Source: Saccharothrix longispora (GTDB taxonomy: Bacteria > Actinomycetota > Actinomycetes > Mycobacteriales > Pseudonocardiaceae). Taken from it: DNA of 64,000 nucleotides. The stretch is from assembly GCF_030852425.1 (NCBI RefSeq), contig NZ_NSDM01000009.1:62001-126000 (forward strand). The letters are read 5' to 3'. The translations under genes were made by a program, and so were the position numbers. This document shows positions 17,798 through 28,500 of this stretch, piece by piece (positions within the stretch are counted from its first letter, which is position 1; the number at the start of each line of letters is the position of its first letter). Below the pieces are notes generated by a model, which worked only from the letters and a program-made list of their open reading frames with translations, was not told the DNA's origin and did not search any database.

Positions 17798-18166
17798 CTA
17801 ACCGCAGGAGGCCGTGACCGGAAGCGACGTGCGCTCGGGCGTCACCGCGCGGAAGGTGTTGGTCACGGTGCCGGCGCAGGGGTACGTGGCGGTGCCCACG
17901 CCGGTCGCGAGCACGTGCCAGGCGCCGGTGTTCGGGTCGAGGCGCTGGACCGCGACCTCGTCGTCGTAGACGACGACCGGTTCGCCGCCGGGCACGCCGC
18001 GGCACAGGGTGTGGCCGCGGCCGACGATGGTGGCTCCGGACTGGGTCGCGTTGGCCTTGGCGCTGCACGTGACCGCCGAGGCGGAGGCGGGCGCGGCGAC
18101 GAGGGCCGCCGCGGCGGTCGTGGTGACGAGCAGCGCGCGCCAGGCGGGTGACGGTACGGTCGGCAT
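17798..18166 (-). CDS. Small secreted protein, function unknown
   Basis: A 122-residue protein with a clear Sec signal: basic start, hydrophobic core [20 protein letters not shown], cleavage likely after residue 31. The mature part is about 90 residues with four cysteines, enough for two disulfides ([26 protein letters not shown] and the final CG). ATG 18166 is preceded by GGAGG. I do not recognise the family. It resembles the many small disulfide-bonded exported proteins of actinomycetes. Confidence 0.65.
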   Translation of the reverse strand: MPTVPSPAWRALLVTTTAAAALVAAPASASAVTCSAKANATQSGATIVGRGHTLCRGVPGGEPVVVYDDEVAVQRLDPNTGAWHVLATGVGTATYPCAGTVTNTFRAVTPERTSLPVTASCG

Positions 18167-18436
18167 CGGGACCTCCGGGGCTTCGGACGGGGATCAGATC
18201 GTCGTGGAGCGCCGCGCGCGGTGGAACCGCTGATCGACGCAGCACCGGCTGCAAGTTTTCGGACGCCGCGACCCGGCAGGACTTGTCACGGTCGACGGAA
18301 CGAGCCGCTCGGCACGAGCGGTGGATTCCGCGCGTGGTGCGCCGTCACCCCCGTGTCGTCGCCGGACACCTCCGGGGGCACCCCGCGCGGGGCCACCGGT
18401 GGCCGGTGGCCGGAGGCGGGGCCGAACCCGCGGGGG

Positions 18437-18583
18437 TCACAGGCGTGCGTGACGCGGCCCGCGGTGGCGGGTCGGCCTCTCGGCGGCGCAGCCGACGATC
18501 ACCAGTCCGGCCAGCAGCGGCAGGAACATGGCCCCCTCGACCGCCAGGGCGCACGTGAGTGCGGTCCACAGCAGCAGTCTCAT
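18437..18583 (-). CDS. Possible 48-residue single-pass membrane peptide
   Basis: From ATG 18583 the frame reads MRLLLWTALTCALAVEGAMF, then LPLLAGLVIVGCAAERPTR, ending in a basic tail. This is one long hydrophobic segment with a positive C-terminus, typical of small membrane proteins. No convincing ribosome site is seen, which lowers confidence. The bases between this and 17798, about 18167-18436, show no other coding pattern. Confidence 0.35.
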   Translation of the reverse strand: MRLLLWTALTCALAVEGAMFLPLLAGLVIVGCAAERPTRHRGPRHARL

Positions 18584-18649
18584 GCCACAAGGCTAGGGAG
18601 ACGCGCATCACAACAATAGTGAATTTGGGCAAGTCTTGAGGTAATGGGC

Positions 18650-18712
18650 TCGCCGACCGCAGAACTGCGGTCGGCGACTCGGTGGTCGCGGTCGGCGACC
18701 ACCGAGTCGCCG
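18650..18712 (+). promoter_or_regulatory. Two overlapping, mutually exclusive hairpins before the DUF4132/MoxR/vWA operon
   Basis: Hairpin A has 13-bp perfect arms (18650-18662 and 18665-18677) around AA. Hairpin B has 18-bp perfect arms (18672-18689 and 18695-18712) around GGTCG. They share 18672-18677, so both cannot form fully at once. The overlap is built from a 12-bp direct repeat GCGGTCGGCGAC (18667-18678 and 18688-18699). Hairpin B ends 102 bp before the operon start. It could be a bidirectional terminator, an attenuator or a protein target; no U-tract follows. Confidence 0.65.
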
Positions 18713-18814
18713 GCGGTCACGGCCCGATTGCGAACCGCCCGACCCGATCTTCTTGTCGGACCCCGCGGTTAGCCTCCCGCCATCACCGTCGCACATCGAC
18801 TCGCAGGAGGAACC

Positions 18815-19669
18815 GTGGGCTGGCTGGACGCCGCATCCGGGTACCAGGTGCGGCTCGGGGAGAACGGGCGCGTCCAGTGCCGCAACGGCAAGGGCAAGCT
18901 GCTCTCCTCCGTACCCGCTTCGCTGAAGGACGACGCGCAGGTCGTGCGGTTGCGCCAGCTCGCCGAGTGGCTGACCCGTCACGAGGCCGAGTGCCTGGCC
19001 GCGGTGGACGGCTGGATGACGCGCTCGCTGCCGGTGCCCGTCGCCCTGGTCGCGGAGGCGTGGGCGGACGCGGCGTGGGCCGCGGTGCTGCGCGACCTGG
19101 TGGTCACCGCGGGCGACGAGACCGGGTTCCTGCGCGACGCCGACCCGGAGCGCGGGCTCGGCGTGGTCACCCTCGACGGCGAGACCGCGCGCGTCACCGC
19201 CGACGTGGTGCGCGTCCCGCACCCCGTGCTGCTGGACGACCTGGAGGAGCTGCGCGAGTTCGGCGCGGAACTGGGCGTGGAGCAGAAGGTGCAGCAGCTG
19301 TTCCGGCAGACCTTCGACCGGCCCGAGCCCGCCTCCCGGACCGGCAAGTCCTCCGTGGACGACTTCTCGGGCGGGAAGTTCCAGCAGCTCAACCACGCGC
19401 TCGGCCGGTGCCGCACGCTCGGCTACCCGGTGCGCGGCGGCTCCGCGGTGTACTCCGCCTTCGAGGACGGGCGGGTCGTGGAGGCCCGCTACTGGCTCGG
19501 CTCGGACTACCCCGAGGGCGAGACGTGGACCGGCGAGCTGCGCTGGGCGCTGGAGGACGGAACCGCGCTGGCCCTCACCGACGTCGGACCCGTCGCGTGG
19601 TCCGAGGGGATGCGCATGGCCTCGGCGATCCACGCCGGGCGCGTCGTCGAGGAAGCGGTGCCCGCGTGA
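18815..19669 (+). CDS. DUF4132-like protein, first gene of a MoxR-vWA-SWIM operon
   Basis: A 284-residue protein that appears to be only the DUF4132 part of larger WGR-DUF4132 proteins such as E. coli YehI (about 1200 residues). The recognisable stretch is VVRVPHPVLLDDLEELREFG, then EQKVQQLFRQTFDRPE and HALGRCRTLGYPVRGG. GTG 18815 has the strong site AGGAGG (CAGGAGGAACC). It overlaps the next gene as GTGA, so five genes from here to 30788 form one coupled operon. The molecular role of DUF4132 is not established. The family call rests on remembered motif shape and should be checked by profile search. Confidence 0.7.
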   Translation: MGWLDAASGYQVRLGENGRVQCRNGKGKLLSSVPASLKDDAQVVRLRQLAEWLTRHEAECLAAVDGWMTRSLPVPVALVAEAWADAAWAAVLRDLVVTAGDETGFLRDADPERGLGVVTLDGETARVTADVVRVPHPVLLDDLEELREFGAELGVEQKVQQLFRQTFDRPEPASRTGKSSVDDFSGGKFQQLNHALGRCRTLGYPVRGGSAVYSAFEDGRVVEARYWLGSDYPEGETWTGELRWALEDGTALALTDVGPVAWSEGMRMASAIHAGRVVEEAVPA

Positions 19670-22600
19670 ACGAGAAGCAGCTCATCGCCGCCGGAGCCGT
19701 CCTGCCCGGCGTGGTCGCCCCGGGCGAGGACCGGGACACCGTCACCGCCCGCCACTACACCCACCCGGCCCTCGACGACCGGGTCGTGGTGCGGCTCGTG
19801 CCCGCCGTGCTCGGCGGGGTCGAGGACCTCACCTGCGAGTACCTCGGGTTCGACGCGCCAGTGCGCACCGCCGACGTCGGCACCGGCCGCCGCAGCGCCC
19901 TCGGCTTCCCCGCGTGGGCCCTGGTCAACGACCCCGCCAACGCCCACCACGCGCTCAACCTCGTCAAGGACGTCGAACGCCTGGCGCGCACCGCGAAGTC
20001 CCGCGCCGGCGCCGCGAAGGACGGCTTCACCGTCCTCGGCGACATGCTCGGCCGCTCCGCGCCGCACTTCCTGCCCACCTTCTACGAGCAGGCCGGGCGG
20101 ATCTTCCTCCAGCACGGCAACACCACCTACGCGGCGAGCATGTTCGGCAAGGCCCGCGAGGCGGAGGAGGTGCACGACCTCGCCGTCGACCCGGAGCGCA
20201 CCCGCGAGGTGTTCCTGGAGTTCGCCTTCGCCGGCGCGCTCACCGCGAAGGCGCTGTCCGCGCACGCCAAGGGCCTGGCCCGCAAGCACGACGCCGACGC
20301 GGCCTACGAGCTGTTCTTCACGCTGTGCGTGGAGCGCACCCGCGGCGGCCTGCCGCCCTACACCGGCATGCCCGAGGACCTGCGCCGGTTGGCCAAGGCG
20401 GCGAAGCGCGTGCTGCGGGAGGAGGACGAGCGCCTGCTGCGCGCCGTGCTGGACAGCACCGCGATCGGCAGCGCGGGCGCCGGGTTCTGGAAGTCCTACC
20501 GCGACTCCCTGGTCGCGCTGGCGCTGCGCGAGCCCGACGTGCGGGCGCGGCTGCTGGAGTTCGTGCCGGACTCGACCGCCGCGCTCGACACGTGGTTCGA
20601 CGTCCTGGAGGGCTGCGGCGCGACCGGGGAGCTGGTCGCGCCGACGAGCGGCGCGAACCCGGCCGAGTGGCTGTCGGGCGTGGTCAAGGTGCGCGCGTCG
20701 GGCTGGCGCGGCGTGCACCGCTCGACGACCCTGCTGGACCTGGCCGCGCGGATGGCGGACCGGCTGGTCGCCGACGGCGTGCCGGTGCGGGTGCTGCGGA
20801 ACTGGCGGCAGGGCGAGCTGGACCTGCTCGACCTGCTGGTGGAACGCGGTGTCCCGATCGCCGACGTCGAGCGCGGCGGGCAGCAGCTGGACGTGGGGGA
20901 CTGGGTGAAGGACGAGGAACCCGGCCGCCGCGACCTGGTCGCGCTCGCCGGTTCCGAGCGCTTCGGCCCGGGCCTGGGCCGGGGCCTCGCCGCCCACCTG
21001 CGCGCGCACGCCCGGTCCGTCACCGTCAACCGGGACGTCCTGCTGGACGCCCTCGCCGTGCCGGGCCTGCGCACCGCCCTGCGGGACTGGCTCACCGCGC
21101 GCGCCGCCGACGTGACCGCCGCCGGGCTGCCCGACCTGTACCGGCACCTCGACGAGCTGGCCCCGTTGCAGGTGCCCGAGGCGTACGTCGACGTGCCCGG
21201 GGCGGCCGAGGCCGTGGCCCGCACCGACGTGGCCGCCGCGCTGCACCGCACGCTGCGCGCGGGCCTGTTCGACGAGCTGGGCTGGCCCGCCCTGGAGGAG
21301 GCGGTGGGCCGGCTCCTCGACGGCGGGGTGAAGGACGAGCCGATCGCCATCGCCGGGGAGGGCTGGCCGGCGCTGGTGCTCTCCCGCGGCGACCGGTTCG
21401 TCGTCGTCGGCCCGGACGGCGTCCTGGCCGAGCACGTCTCGCGCATCCCGGCCGACCGGAGGCCGACCTGGCGCGACGCGAACGCCTCCTGGTTCGACGG
21501 CGTCCTGCTGGTCACCTGGCACGCCCAGGAGGGCGAGCTGGGCTACTGGAGCGACGCCCCGGAGCGGATCTTCGCGGTGACGGGGAAGGACCGGCACAGC
21601 TGGCGGCCCAACGTGCCCCACCCGTCGATCGCGCTGGCCGGCGGCGGCCGGTTCAGCGGCTCCCGGGTCGTGCACCCCGGTGACACGTCGCTGCCGCAGG
21701 CGCGCGACGCGCACGGCGACGGCACGACCGTGTGGACCACCGACCACGACGGCGAGCCGCGCTGGCGCGAGGTGGACCCGGCGACCGGCGCGATGGGCCG
21801 CGCGAGCAGGCCCCGGTTCCTGGAGGACTTCGCCGAGGACGGCGCGCGCGTCGACCTGTCCCGCTGCGACCTGCGCCCCGCCGCGCCCGGTACCGAGCGC
21901 AGCCCGCTGGGTGTCGCGGACGGCCTGCACGGCTGGCGCGTGCGCCGCGAGGCGGACGGCTCGTGGACCGGCGAGGGCGTCGACGGCCGCCGCGTGCGGC
22001 TGGCGAAGCGCGAACCCGTCGGCCTGCTGCGGCTCCCGGGCGCGCAGGTCGCGCTGACCGGCCGGGGCGACTCCGTGTCGTTCGAGGACGGTGACGGGAC
22101 CGTGTGGGGGACGGTGTCCGCGATCGCCCGGCGACCGCCGTACGCGATGGGCACGCCGTTCGTGCCGCCCCTGGACTGGTGGCACGCCCTGCGCCCGCGC
22201 GACGAGGCGGGGTCGGCCGCGCTGCGCGCCGTCACCCGCGAGGCCGTGGAGGCGATGATGGCCGCCGCCGACGCCACCAAGCCGGTCGCCGCCGTCGACC
22301 GGTTGGCCGCGCTGCGACGCGGCGAGCACGACGAGTACACCCGGGCCATCACCGACGCGCTGCCCGGCCTCACCGACCCGGCCCTCGTCGTCGGCGTGTG
22401 CGACGTGGTCCGCCGCGCGGCCGAGGTCCGGCGTTCCTACCGGCGCTACGCCGAGGTCGCCGAGGCCGCCCGCGCGGTCGAGTCGACCTTCGCGCCGACC
22501 GGGCCCGCGGTCACCGAGACCGCGCTGCTCACCGCGCTGGACTGGATCGGCGAGCACTGGCGCAACTCCGACAACCGGACGCCGACCGCGCTGCCCGAGG

Positions 22601-24450
22601 TGCTGGCCGCGCTGGCCGCCGCCGCCGCCGATCCGCCGCGCGCCCGGCGCGCGCTGCCCGCCATCGACGGGGAGTCCTGGTTCAAGGCGCTGCCGCACCT
22701 CCCCGCGCTGGCCTACCGGGCTGCTTCCCCGCTCACCCCGGACGACGAGCGCGGACCGCTGGTGCAGGTGCTCCGCTGGGTCGCCGGCTCCGGCCTGGCC
22801 GACGCGCCCGGCCGCTGGCGCGTGGTCGCGGTGAAGGTGCCCGGCAAGCACGAGTCGCCGCACCACCGGCTCGTGCCCGCCGGCGACGGCTTCACCGCCC
22901 TGTCCGAGGTCAACTGGTCCTCCGACGGCAACCGCTACAGCGGCCTCCAGTACAGCCCGAGCGGGGACTTCGCGCTGCCCGAGGACTGGCGGCTCCTGTC
23001 CTCGGCGGTCGTCGACCACGGGTTCGGCGCGGAGCGGATCGGGCGGTTCGCGGACCTGCTCGCCGAACGCGGTCCGGCGCCGTGGTCGCCCGACGCGGTG
23101 GGCGCGCTCGTCGAGCGCACCGGCCTGAGCACGGCCGAGGCGATCGTGCTGCTGGCCGGCATGCCCAACGTCGCCCGGTACGGCAACACCCTGCTGACCA
23201 CCGAGCAGCGTCGCCAGGTCGGCCTCTCCCCGGCGGGCGCCAAGGCGGGCAAGGACCGGCTGCGGCGGCTGGACCGCAACCTCCGGCTCGAACTGCTCGC
23301 CGCCGCGGTGCCCGCCGACCCGGCCGACCTGTGGGACCGCGGCCCGGACGTCGACGCCGTCGCCGCCCGGTGGGTCGCCGAGCACGGCCTGCGCACGCCC
23401 GTGCCGGACGACGTGCTGGCCGACGCGGTGAAGCTGCTCGCCACCGGCGGCGCGTCCGAGCACATCGCCGGCGTCGTCGACCCCGAGCGGACCGACTGGC
23501 TGACCCGCGACGCGGACATCCGCTGGAAGGACAACTCCCTGCAGGCGCACCGCCGGGGCGGGTTCGGTGGGCACCACCTGAACGTGGTCGCGCAGGTGCT
23601 GCTGTTCCTGGCGCACCGCCTGCCGGCCGGCTCGCCGCTGCGCGCGGCGCTGCCCCGGGCGCTGGAACTGGCCCGCGACCGCACCGAGGACCCCGGCTTC
23701 GCCGTGCAGGTCGGCCACTACACCTCGGCCGACGAGCTGACCGCGCTGCTCGGCGTCGACAAGCCCGCGCCGGGCGAGGTCGTGCGGCACCGGCCGTGGC
23801 TGGAGGTGTGCGGGGTCAACGACCACTACTGCCGCCTCGGCCTGCGCCCCGGCCTGCTCGCCGTCGGCGACGGCAAGCAGCTGGCCGCCGTGCTGACGAC
23901 CACCGGCTCCACCTCCGTCCTCGACCAGCTCCGCCTGCTGCACGACGACTCGGTGACCGCCGCGTGCGCCGTGACCGCGCCCGAGGGCGTCGACCCGGCC
24001 GCGTACTTCCAGGACCCGACGGTGTCCGTGCCGTACCTGGTCGGCGAGGTCGCGGAGCGGTTCGCGCTGTCCGAGGACGCCGCCGCGCTCTACCTCCAGC
24101 TGCTGGCGCTGCCCGACCCGACCGACGCGAACGTGGCGCGGTGGACCGGGTGGAAGCCCGCCCGGTTGAAGAAGGCGCGCGCCGAGCTGGGCGCGACCGA
24201 CCTGGTGCTGACCGCCAAGCGGGCCCGCGCCGGCCGGTCGCTGTTCCTGCCCGGCGGGTGGCTCGCGCTCGGCGCGCCGCACCTGCCGGTCGAGTCGTGG
24301 AAGGCCCCGATGTTCGGCTTCACCACCCGCCCGAGCTGGGTCGTCGTGCCCCTCGAACCGGTCGCCGACCTGTTCACCCGCGCCTGGCGTCGGGTGCTCG
24401 ACGGCGACGCGCCCGCCTACGAGGAACTGAAGACCGGAGGACGCAGGTGA
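19666..24450 (+). CDS. 1594-residue protein of unknown family, partner of MoxR/vWA proteins
   Basis: The largest single-frame protein in the window (1594 residues), start GTG 19666. I do not recognise a family. Residues about 90-330 are helical and repeat-like (FLQHGNTTYAASMFGKAREA, LARKHDADAAYELFFTL). Residues about 560-760 are rich in Trp, Gly and Asp with regularly spaced strands (GDRFVVVGPDGVL, NASWFDGVLLVTWH, DGTTVWTTDHDGEPRW), which suggests a beta-propeller. The C-terminal 500 residues are again mostly helical, ending in PLEPVADLFTRAWRRVL. There is no signal peptide and no membrane segment. Its GTG start overlaps the previous stop and its stop overlaps the MoxR start, so it is made in step with both. 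It may be a scaffold or substrate receptor for the AAA+ ATPase. Confidence 0.8.
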   Translation: MNEKQLIAAGAVLPGVVAPGEDRDTVTARHYTHPALDDRVVVRLVPAVLGGVEDLTCEYLGFDAPVRTADVGTGRRSALGFPAWALVNDPANAHHALNLVKDVERLARTAKSRAGAAKDGFTVLGDMLGRSAPHFLPTFYEQAGRIFLQHGNTTYAASMFGKAREAEEVHDLAVDPERTREVFLEFAFAGALTAKALSAHAKGLARKHDADAAYELFFTLCVERTRGGLPPYTGMPEDLRRLAKAAKRVLREEDERLLRAVLDSTAIGSAGAGFWKSYRDSLVALALREPDVRARLLEFVPDSTAALDTWFDVLEGCGATGELVAPTSGANPAEWLSGVVKVRASGWRGVHRSTTLLDLAARMADRLVADGVPVRVLRNWRQGELDLLDLLVERGVPIADVERGGQQLDVGDWVKDEEPGRRDLVALAGSERFGPGLGRGLAAHLRAHARSVTVNRDVLLDALAVPGLRTALRDWLTARAADVTAAGLPDLYRHLDELAPLQVPEAYVDVPGAAEAVARTDVAAALHRTLRAGLFDELGWPALEEAVGRLLDGGVKDEPIAIAGEGWPALVLSRGDRFVVVGPDGVLAEHVSRIPADRRPTWRDANASWFDGVLLVTWHAQEGELGYWSDAPERIFAVTGKDRHSWRPNVPHPSIALAGGGRFSGSRVVHPGDTSLPQARDAHGDGTTVWTTDHDGEPRWREVDPATGAMGRASRPRFLEDFAEDGARVDLSRCDLRPAAPGTERSPLGVADGLHGWRVRREADGSWTGEGVDGRRVRLAKREPVGLLRLPGAQVALTGRGDSVSFEDGDGTVWGTVSAIARRPPYAMGTPFVPPLDWWHALRPRDEAGSAALRAVTREAVEAMMAAADATKPVAAVDRLAALRRGEHDEYTRAITDALPGLTDPALVVGVCDVVRRAAEVRRSYRRYAEVAEAARAVESTFAPTGPAVTETALLTALDWIGEHWRNSDNRTPTALPEVLAALAAAAADPPRARRALPAIDGESWFKALPHLPALAYRAASPLTPDDERGPLVQVLRWVAGSGLADAPGRWRVVAVKVPGKHESPHHRLVPAGDGFTALSEVNWSSDGNRYSGLQYSPSGDFALPEDWRLLSSAVVDHGFGAERIGRFADLLAERGPAPWSPDAVGALVERTGLSTAEAIVLLAGMPNVARYGNTLLTTEQRRQVGLSPAGAKAGKDRLRRLDRNLRLELLAAAVPADPADLWDRGPDVDAVAARWVAEHGLRTPVPDDVLADAVKLLATGGASEHIAGVVDPERTDWLTRDADIRWKDNSLQAHRRGGFGGHHLNVVAQVLLFLAHRLPAGSPLRAALPRALELARDRTEDPGFAVQVGHYTSADELTALLGVDKPAPGEVVRHRPWLEVCGVNDHYCRLGLRPGLLAVGDGKQLAAVLTTTGSTSVLDQLRLLHDDSVTAACAVTAPEGVDPAAYFQDPTVSVPYLVGEVAERFALSEDAAALYLQLLALPDPTDANVARWTGWKPARLKKARAELGATDLVLTAKRARAGRSLFLPGGWLALGAPHLPVESWKAPMFGFTTRPSWVVVPLEPVADLFTRAWRRVLDGDAPAYEELKTGGRR

Positions 24451-25592
24451 CCACCGCTGCCCCGAGGCAGGTCGAGCCGGCCGAGGACGCGCACCGCGAG
24501 GAGCTGGCCTTCCTCGCCGCCCACGACGACGGCCCCCGCCCGCCGGGCTGGCGGCTCACCCCGCGCGCCGTCGTCACCTTCGTCATGGGCAGCGGCGACG
24601 CCCTGGCGCTGCCGAAGAAGGTCGCCGGCCTGCCGCAGCGGCTGGTGATCAGCCAGAAGTTCGTCGGCGAGCGGGCCCTGGTGGAACGCGCCGTGGTCAC
24701 GCTCGCGGGCGAGCGCGGCCTGCTGCTCGTCGGCGAGCCCGGCACGGCCAAGTCGATGCTCTCCGAGCTGCTGGCGGCGGCCGTGTGCGGCAGCAGCCAG
24801 CTCGTCGTGCAGGGCACCGCGGGCACCACCGAGGACCAGCTGCGCTACGGCTGGAACTACGCGCTGCTGCTGGCCGAGGGGCCGTCACCGCGCGCCCTGG
24901 TGCCGTCGCCGGTGCTCACCGCCATGCGCGGCGGCGGCGTGGTGCGGGTCGAGGAGGTCACCCGCTGCCTGCCCGAGGTGCAGGACGCGCTGGTGTCGAT
25001 CCTGTCCGACCGGCGCATCGCCGTGCCCGAGCTGTCCGGCACGGACGGCGCGACCGTGCACGCCGCCCCCGGCTTCACCGTGATCGCCACGGCGAACCTG
25101 CGCGACCGGGGCGTGTCGGAGATGTCGGCGGCGCTGAAGCGGCGGTTCAACTTCGAGGCCGTCGGGCCGATCGGCGACCTGGCGGCGGAGACCGACCTGG
25201 TGCGGCGGCAGGCCGATGCGGCGCTGCACCGCGTCGGTGCACCGTTCACGGTGGACGACGTCGTGCTGGAGGTGCTGGTCACCGCGTTCCGCGACCTGCG
25301 CAACGGGGTGTCGCAGGAGGGGTGGGCGGTCGAGCGGCCGTCCACCGTGATGAGCACGGCCGAGGCGGTGTCCGTGGCCACCTCGCTCGGCCTGGCCGAC
25401 GCGTACTTCCCCGGCGACCGCGACCCGCTGTCCCTGCTGCCCGGGCACCTGCTGGGCGTGGTCCGCAAGGACGACCCCGGTGACGCGGCCCGGCTGCTGG
25501 GCTACTGGGACGGCGCGGTGCGGCGGAGGGCCGAGACGGGCGCCCGCACGTGGCGGCGGCTGTGGGAACTGCGCGATGTCCTCGACGCCTGA
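24447..25592 (+). CDS. MoxR-type AAA+ ATPase (YehL-like)
   Basis: A 381-residue MoxR-family ATPase, nearly the length I recall for E. coli YehL (about 384). Walker A is GEPGTAKS (residues 96-103). Walker B is VVRVEE (165-170), with Glu-Glu where Asp-Glu is usual. Sensor 1 is VIATAN (Asn217) and the arginine finger region is ALKRRFNF (Arg232/233). MoxR proteins form hexameric rings and act with vWA proteins to remodel or activate targets. GTG 24447 overlaps the upstream stop; the downstream DUF5682-vWA gene starts 17 bp before this stop. Confidence 0.93.
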   Translation: MTTAAPRQVEPAEDAHREELAFLAAHDDGPRPPGWRLTPRAVVTFVMGSGDALALPKKVAGLPQRLVISQKFVGERALVERAVVTLAGERGLLLVGEPGTAKSMLSELLAAAVCGSSQLVVQGTAGTTEDQLRYGWNYALLLAEGPSPRALVPSPVLTAMRGGGVVRVEEVTRCLPEVQDALVSILSDRRIAVPELSGTDGATVHAAPGFTVIATANLRDRGVSEMSAALKRRFNFEAVGPIGDLAAETDLVRRQADAALHRVGAPFTVDDVVLEVLVTAFRDLRNGVSQEGWAVERPSTVMSTAEAVSVATSLGLADAYFPGDRDPLSLLPGHLLGVVRKDDPGDAARLLGYWDGAVRRRAETGARTWRRLWELRDVLDA

Positions 25593-28500
25593 CCGGTCCG
25601 CGCTGGAGCTGCTGGTCGGCCACCGCACGCCCCACCTGATCGGGGTGCGGCACCACTCGCCCGCGCTGGCGTCGGTGGTGCCCGCCCTGCTGGAGGCGTG
25701 CGAGCCGGAGGTGCTGCTCGTCGAGCTGCCCGCCGAACTGGGGGAGTGGCTGCCGCACCTGGCCGCGCCCGACCTCGTCGCGCCGGTCGCGCTGTCCGGC
25801 GCGCACCGGGACGGCGGCGCGCCCGCGTTCTACCCGTTCGCCGACTTCTCACCCGAGCTGGCGGCGATCCGGTGGGCGTTCCGGCACGGCGTGGAGGTGC
25901 GCGCGTGCGACCTGCCGCTGGCGCTGCGCGGCCCCGGCCACGGGGCGGGCGGGCGCGGCGCCGCGCCGTTGACCGACGCGCTGCGCCGCGCCGTGACCGG
26001 CCGGGACGGCGACGACCTGTGGGACCGGCTGGTCGAGGTCGCCGCACCGGGGCAGGAACCGGAGGCCGTGCGGCGGGCCGCGCTGTACGTCGGCTGGGCG
26101 CTGCGCGCGGACGCGGGTGACGTCGACCCGTTCGACCTGCGCCGGGAGGCGTGGATGCGGCGGGTCGTGGCGGAGGTGGGCGACCGGCCGTGCGCGGCGG
26201 TGATCGGCTCCTTCCACGCGGCGGCGCTGCTGTCCGGCGCCCCGGCGGAGGAGGCGCCGCCGGGGTCGGACGTGGTCACCTCGCTCGTGCCGTACGGGTT
26301 CGCCCTGCTGGACGAGCGGTCCGGCTACCCGGCGGGCATCCGCGACCCCGAGTGGCAGCAGGCCGTGCTGGAGGCGGCGGGCGACCCGGCCGCGATCGAG
26401 GCCGCCGCCGCGTCGGCGATCGTGCGGATCTGCGTCCGCGTCCGGGAACTGGGCCACCCGGCCGGTCCCGGCGAGGCGCGGGAAGCGCTGCGCCTGGCCG
26501 GGGACCTGGCCCGCCTGCGCGGCCTGCCCGCGCCCGGCCGCGGTGAGGTCGTGGAGGCGGTGCAGACCGTGCTGACCCACGCCGAACCCCTGGGCCGGGG
26601 TCGCGTGGTGGCCCGCGCGGCGGGGGACGTGCTGGTCGGCCACCGCACCGGCGTGCTCGCGCCGGGCACGCCGAGGTCCGGCCTGGCCCCGGCCGTGGAG
26701 GACCTGGTGGCGGACCTGCGCCTGCCCGGCCCGGGTTCGCGCGAAGCGGCGACGCTGCGGCTGGACCCGCTGCGGTCGGCGCTGGACGCCCGCCGCGAGG
26801 TGGCGTTGCGGCGGCTGGCCGTGCTGGGCGTGGCGTACGGCGAGGAGGCGGCCACCACCGGCGTGGGCGGCGGTGACGCCCTGAGCACCCGGTGGACCGT
26901 CGCCTGGACCCCGGCGACGGCGGCGACCCTGCCGGTGGCGGGCCTGTGGGGCGCGACGCTGCCGATGGCCGCCCTGGGGCGTCTGCGGGCGCGTCGGGCG
27001 CGGCGGGCGGAACGCGGCGGGCACACCCCGGCCGACGTGCTCGTCGACCTGGTCGACGCGGCCCGGTGCGGGCTGCCCGAGGTCGTGCACGACCTGCTGG
27101 GCGACGCGGCGTCGGTGCTGCCGTCCGCCGGGACGCTGCCGGAGCTGTTGGCGGCGTTGGACCTGCTGGACCGCCTGCGCGCCGGGCACCTGCCCGGCAC
27201 GCCGGGATCGGTGCTGGACGCGCACCCGCTGCTGGCGGCGGAGCTGGAGACGGCGGCGGTCGCGCAGCTGGACGGCCTGGTCGGGTCGACGGACGTGGCC
27301 GACGCGCGGGCGCTGGTGGAACTGGCCCGGCGGCACGACGCGCACGGCACCGGGGTGCGGCTGGCGGCCTGCCTGCGGCGGTTGTCCGACGAGGGCGCCC
27401 CGCTGATCGCGGGCGCGGCCGGCGCGGCACGGGTCCTCTCGGGACTGCTGCCGGCGTCGGCGCTGGGCGAGCGCGTGGCGTCCTGGGTGGACGGTGCGGG
27501 CACGCCCGAGCGGCGCGGCGCGCTGAAGCTGGCGCTGACCGGCGTGCTGGCGGCGGCCGGTCCGCTGCTGGAGACGCCCGAAGCCCTCGACCCGCTGCTG
27601 GAGCGGGTCGAGGCGTTGGCGGACCGGGACTTCCTGGACCGCCTGCCCGCCCTGCGCGGCGCGTTCACCTCGATCGGCCCGGCCGCCCGGGCCCGGGTGC
27701 TCGCCGCGGTCGAGGAGCGGACGGGCGACCGGGTCGACGCCGCCGGCGTCCCGGACCCCGAACTGCTGGCGGTGTGGCTGGCGGCCGAACGCGCCGCGGC
27801 CGACGTCCTGCGCGCCCACGACCTGCGCGCCCACGACCTGCCCCGACCGGCCGTCCACCCGGGCTCCGAGGAGCCCGCGCCACCCGGTGCGCCGGTGGCC
27901 CCGGCGCACGCCGAGCGGGAACTGGCCGCGAGCGTGCGCTGGCGGTTGGTGCTCGGGGCGCGGGGTGACCGGCCGGCGGGCGCGGTCCGGTACGCGGCGG
28001 CCCTGGACGAGCTGTACGGGGCGGAGCGCGGGGAGGGCGCGGCGGCCGGGGGGCTCGGGGCCGACCGGTCGTCCCCGTTCCCCGACGTGCGGGAGTGGTC
28101 CGAGGAGCTGGCCGAGCTGTTCGGCGAGGGCGTCCGCGAAGAGGTGCTGGCCGCGGCGGCCGAGGGAGGGCGGCTGGAGGCGGCGCTGGAGATCGACCCG
28201 GCGTCGGTGCGGCCGTCCGTCGAGCTGCTGCGCAACGTCCTGTCGCTGGCCGGCGGGTTGTCCGAGCAGTCGCTGGCCAGGTTGCGGCCGCTGGTGGCGC
28301 GGCTCGTGCGCGAGCTGACCGCGCAGCTGGCGAACCGGGTGCGGCCCGCGTTGACCGGCATCCAGCTGCCCGTGCCGACCCGGCGGCCCGGCGGCAGGCT
28401 CGACCTGCCGCGCACGGTGCGCGCCAACCTGGCCACCGCGCGACGCGACGACCGTGGCCGGGTGGTGGTCGTGCCGGAGCGCCCGGTGTTCCGCACGCGC

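Noticed and set aside
19507-24282. 1591-residue minus-strand open frame opposite the giant protein
   Set aside because: Same shadow pattern; no family motif, and the plus strand has overlapping coupled genes and correct codon bias.
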